Of a stretch of 60,590 nt of DNA, positions 58,882 through 60,590 are shown piece after piece. The notes below the pieces were generated by a model, which was not told the origin of the DNA, ran no database searches, and was given only the letters and a program-made list of their open reading frames with translations. This DNA comes from Bondarzewia mesenterica (lineage: Eukaryota; Basidiomycota; Agaricomycetes; Russulales; Bondarzewiaceae). Every line of letters starts with the position of its first letter. Position 1 is the first letter of the stretch. The translations under genes and the position numbers were made by a program. The stretch spans positions 1 through 60,590 of the forward strand of contig SGPL01000158.1 in the NCBI GenBank assembly GCA_004802705.1, read 5' to 3'.

Positions 58882-59989
58882 GATCTATAGTAAGTATAAG
58901 CCCATCCTCACCTTCAACGTCACTGCCCAGATTTGAGAGCCTTTCTTTACTGCCCTCGGTCTCTCCATTTGTACTAAAGTTACCCCATCTATCAAGAAAG
59001 CTGTTGAATTCTTCATCTCAAACCCCCACAACCCTAGCAAGATCTACCTCATTATAGCTAAACATATCATCTTCTAGCTTGATAAGGGATCTAATGAGCT
59101 CAAGTAGCACTGCAACTCTAGCTAGCCCTACAGAAATGTCTTGCTATTTGACAACACTACTATTGAAAAGCATATCACAGCTATTGAGTCTGAGATCAGT
59201 GGCAAGCATATTATCATGAGTAGCTTGAGCACTGGGTTGGAGAATGCTAAGCAGATAGATGAGGAGAACACTGAAGTAGAATAAAATCAAGTCTTGCTCT
59301 AGTTAGAGAAAGTGAAAAAGATGATCAGAGCCTTCAAAAAGTTCTACATAGACATCTTTAAAGGTTAAAAGAAGTGAGAGAACTATATCAGAGAGAAAGA
59401 GTTTATAGAGGATTGTGCAGTGATTAAAATTAATAGTTTCAAAGTTGACTTGACTAATTTCATTAGAAATGTTATCGACTTCAGCACCACTATCCCTATT
59501 AGCGAGTTCATGGCCTGAATGTTTCCTTACTCTGTTAATCCATCTTCATTTAAGTATCCAGAAAATTGTCTCCTTAATTTCTTCAGCACTATCTCAGATG
59601 GAAAGATATGGAAGCCCAGCCCAAAGACCCTCAACTACAACAATGACCTATGTATTATGATCATCAAGCATGACAATATCTCTGACCTCACCGTCGGATG
59701 CCTTAACACTATACGTTCATTCACTAGGGTATACTTCAAAGGCTAGCTTAGTTAGTTATCAAAGAAGGTTGTCATCTTACCTCACAACTTCAAGTTGGGT
59801 GCCTTCTTTAGGCCTAGCGACTCTGACTCAGCTATCATTGATGGCAAGAGCAAGCTTGCTGGCTTGCTCATTGGTGATGCTAGAGTCATTAAAGTGTCTG
59901 ACTGCACCTACCTTACCTCCATTGACTTCCTCCTCAAGTGCATGTTGGAGTACAGTCTCAAAGCTAACCTCTACCCCTCTCTGGGATAG
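58882..59989 (+). pseudogene. Trypsin-like serine peptidase relic, nearly full catalytic domain
   Basis: Frames in order: PFFTALGLSICTKVTPSIKK, FFISNPHNPSKIYLIIAKHI (His codon 59063-59065, TARHVV-type motif), DNTTIEKHITAIESEISGKH followed by a coiled spacer, EDCAVIKINSFKVD (Asp codon 59411-59413), NPSSFKYPENCLLNFFSTIS, NISDLTVGCLNTIRSFTRVY, and FFRPSDSDSAIIDGKSKLAG with LLIGDARVIKVSDCTYLTSI to the stop at 59987-59989. The expected GDSGS nucleophile motif reads S-D-S-D-S: Gly-to-Ser and Gly-to-Asp, both explained by G-to-A, with the Ser codon (59822-59824) retained. Stops at about 58935, 59074, 59280, 59516 and 59743 kill the gene. It is a cousin of the 48-kb relic, on the other strand. The gypsy element landed directly upstream of it. 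Confidence 0.72.
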
Positions 59990-60590
59990 TTGCATTAGGA
60001 TAGTTATCTTGAGATAGTTATCATAAGATAATTATATTAGGCTTCTTTTATGCTATGATATTAACCTCTTGTCTCCTTCTCTTACTTGATCGCTTATGAT
60101 GTACTTTTATATAATATGTTATTGTGAAATGACATTGTTACTTTATGTATTTTTACTTAAGCCCCTTCTTTTGTTCATGTGATTGCTCATCTTCTTGAAA
60201 AATATTAAAAGGCAACAGTTGAAGCGAAATGAAAGATTAATAGTTAATCTTGCAAACAAAAAAGTATTGTTGTCAACAGTATGAATGCAAATGACACTAG
60301 AAAAGGAATCATTTACAAAAAGCTAATTTCTCACAGATAGGAGCAAAATTCTACATAAGCCTTTGCAGCTTATTATAATTCTAATATAAGATGCATTCAC
60401 GTGCAACATCTTTGAGCTTATTATATGTATAATAATATTATAAAAGAGGTAGATATTAAGAATATTAAGATAAGAACAACAATGACCAAAAAGTTTAAAT
60501 GATATATTACTATTAAATAATAGAGCTGAAGGAAATTGTATTAATTATTTATATTTAAATAATTATTAGTCAGTTTGAATTAAGTAATTA
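59990..60590. other. AT-rich tail of the window
   Basis: Noncoding. It starts with three imperfect copies of a 14-15 bp unit (aggatagttatctt-like, 59990-60035) right after the peptidase relic, then returns to the CpG-poor AT-rich composition of the desert. Confidence 0.6.

Overview
The window reads as nuclear DNA of a filamentous basidiomycete, most likely an Agaricomycete. The evidence is genes with many 50-70 bp GT-AG introns, a basidiomycete-type 5S rRNA gene, NTE1 and VPS33 coding sequence of fungal type, chromodomain Ty3/gypsy and Ty1/copia retrotransposons, and relics of a trypsin-like protein family I associate with Agaricomycetes. The species cannot be read from the sequence. Scattered N bases and single-base frameshifts show that this is draft-quality sequence, so some breaks in the first 9 kb may be assembly errors.

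Layout. (1) 1-11.1 kb is a gene-dense, CpG-rich host block. It holds a coiled-coil protein on the minus strand (left-truncated, resembling a fungal kinesin tail), an NTE1-type lysophospholipase lacking its N terminus, VPS33, a small HMG/YABBY-like chromatin protein and a 5S rRNA gene. (2) 11.2-27.8 kb is repeat-rich. It holds the 3' half of a chromodomain Ty3/gypsy pol, a proline-rich ORF relic, an 8-residue-period minisatellite, a 265-bp tandem duplication, a decayed Ulp1-like (C48) protease domain, a ~55-bp tandem array, copia fragments, and one copia element (20.55-24.79 kb, minus) with LTRs, PPT, probable PBS and target duplication; its 5' LTR was later partly inverted. (3) 27.8-53.0 kb is a long AT-rich, CpG-poor desert containing only decayed coding fragments, the best being a trypsin-like relic at 48.0-49.2 kb. 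(4) 53.04-58.88 kb is a structurally complete but stop-riddled chromodomain Ty3/gypsy element on the minus strand, with two 361-bp LTRs and a perfect 5-bp target duplication. (5) 58.88-60.0 kb is a second trypsin-like relic, followed by more AT-rich sequence.

How the parts fit. NTE1 (phospholipid deacylation at the ER) and VPS33 (SM protein of HOPS/CORVET vacuolar fusion complexes) are housekeeping genes in tandem. Everything to the right looks like a silenced, mutating transposon region. The two LTRs of the gypsy element differ at roughly 44 positions, every one a transition, with no indel, and many sites resolve to lost CpG. Most premature stops are TGA or TAG where CGA, CAG or TGG is expected. 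This is the signature of cytosine deamination (methylation-driven or RIP-like). The best leads for something less described are the host-type protease relics inside the transposon desert and two unidentified coding families there. I see no intact novel multigene system.
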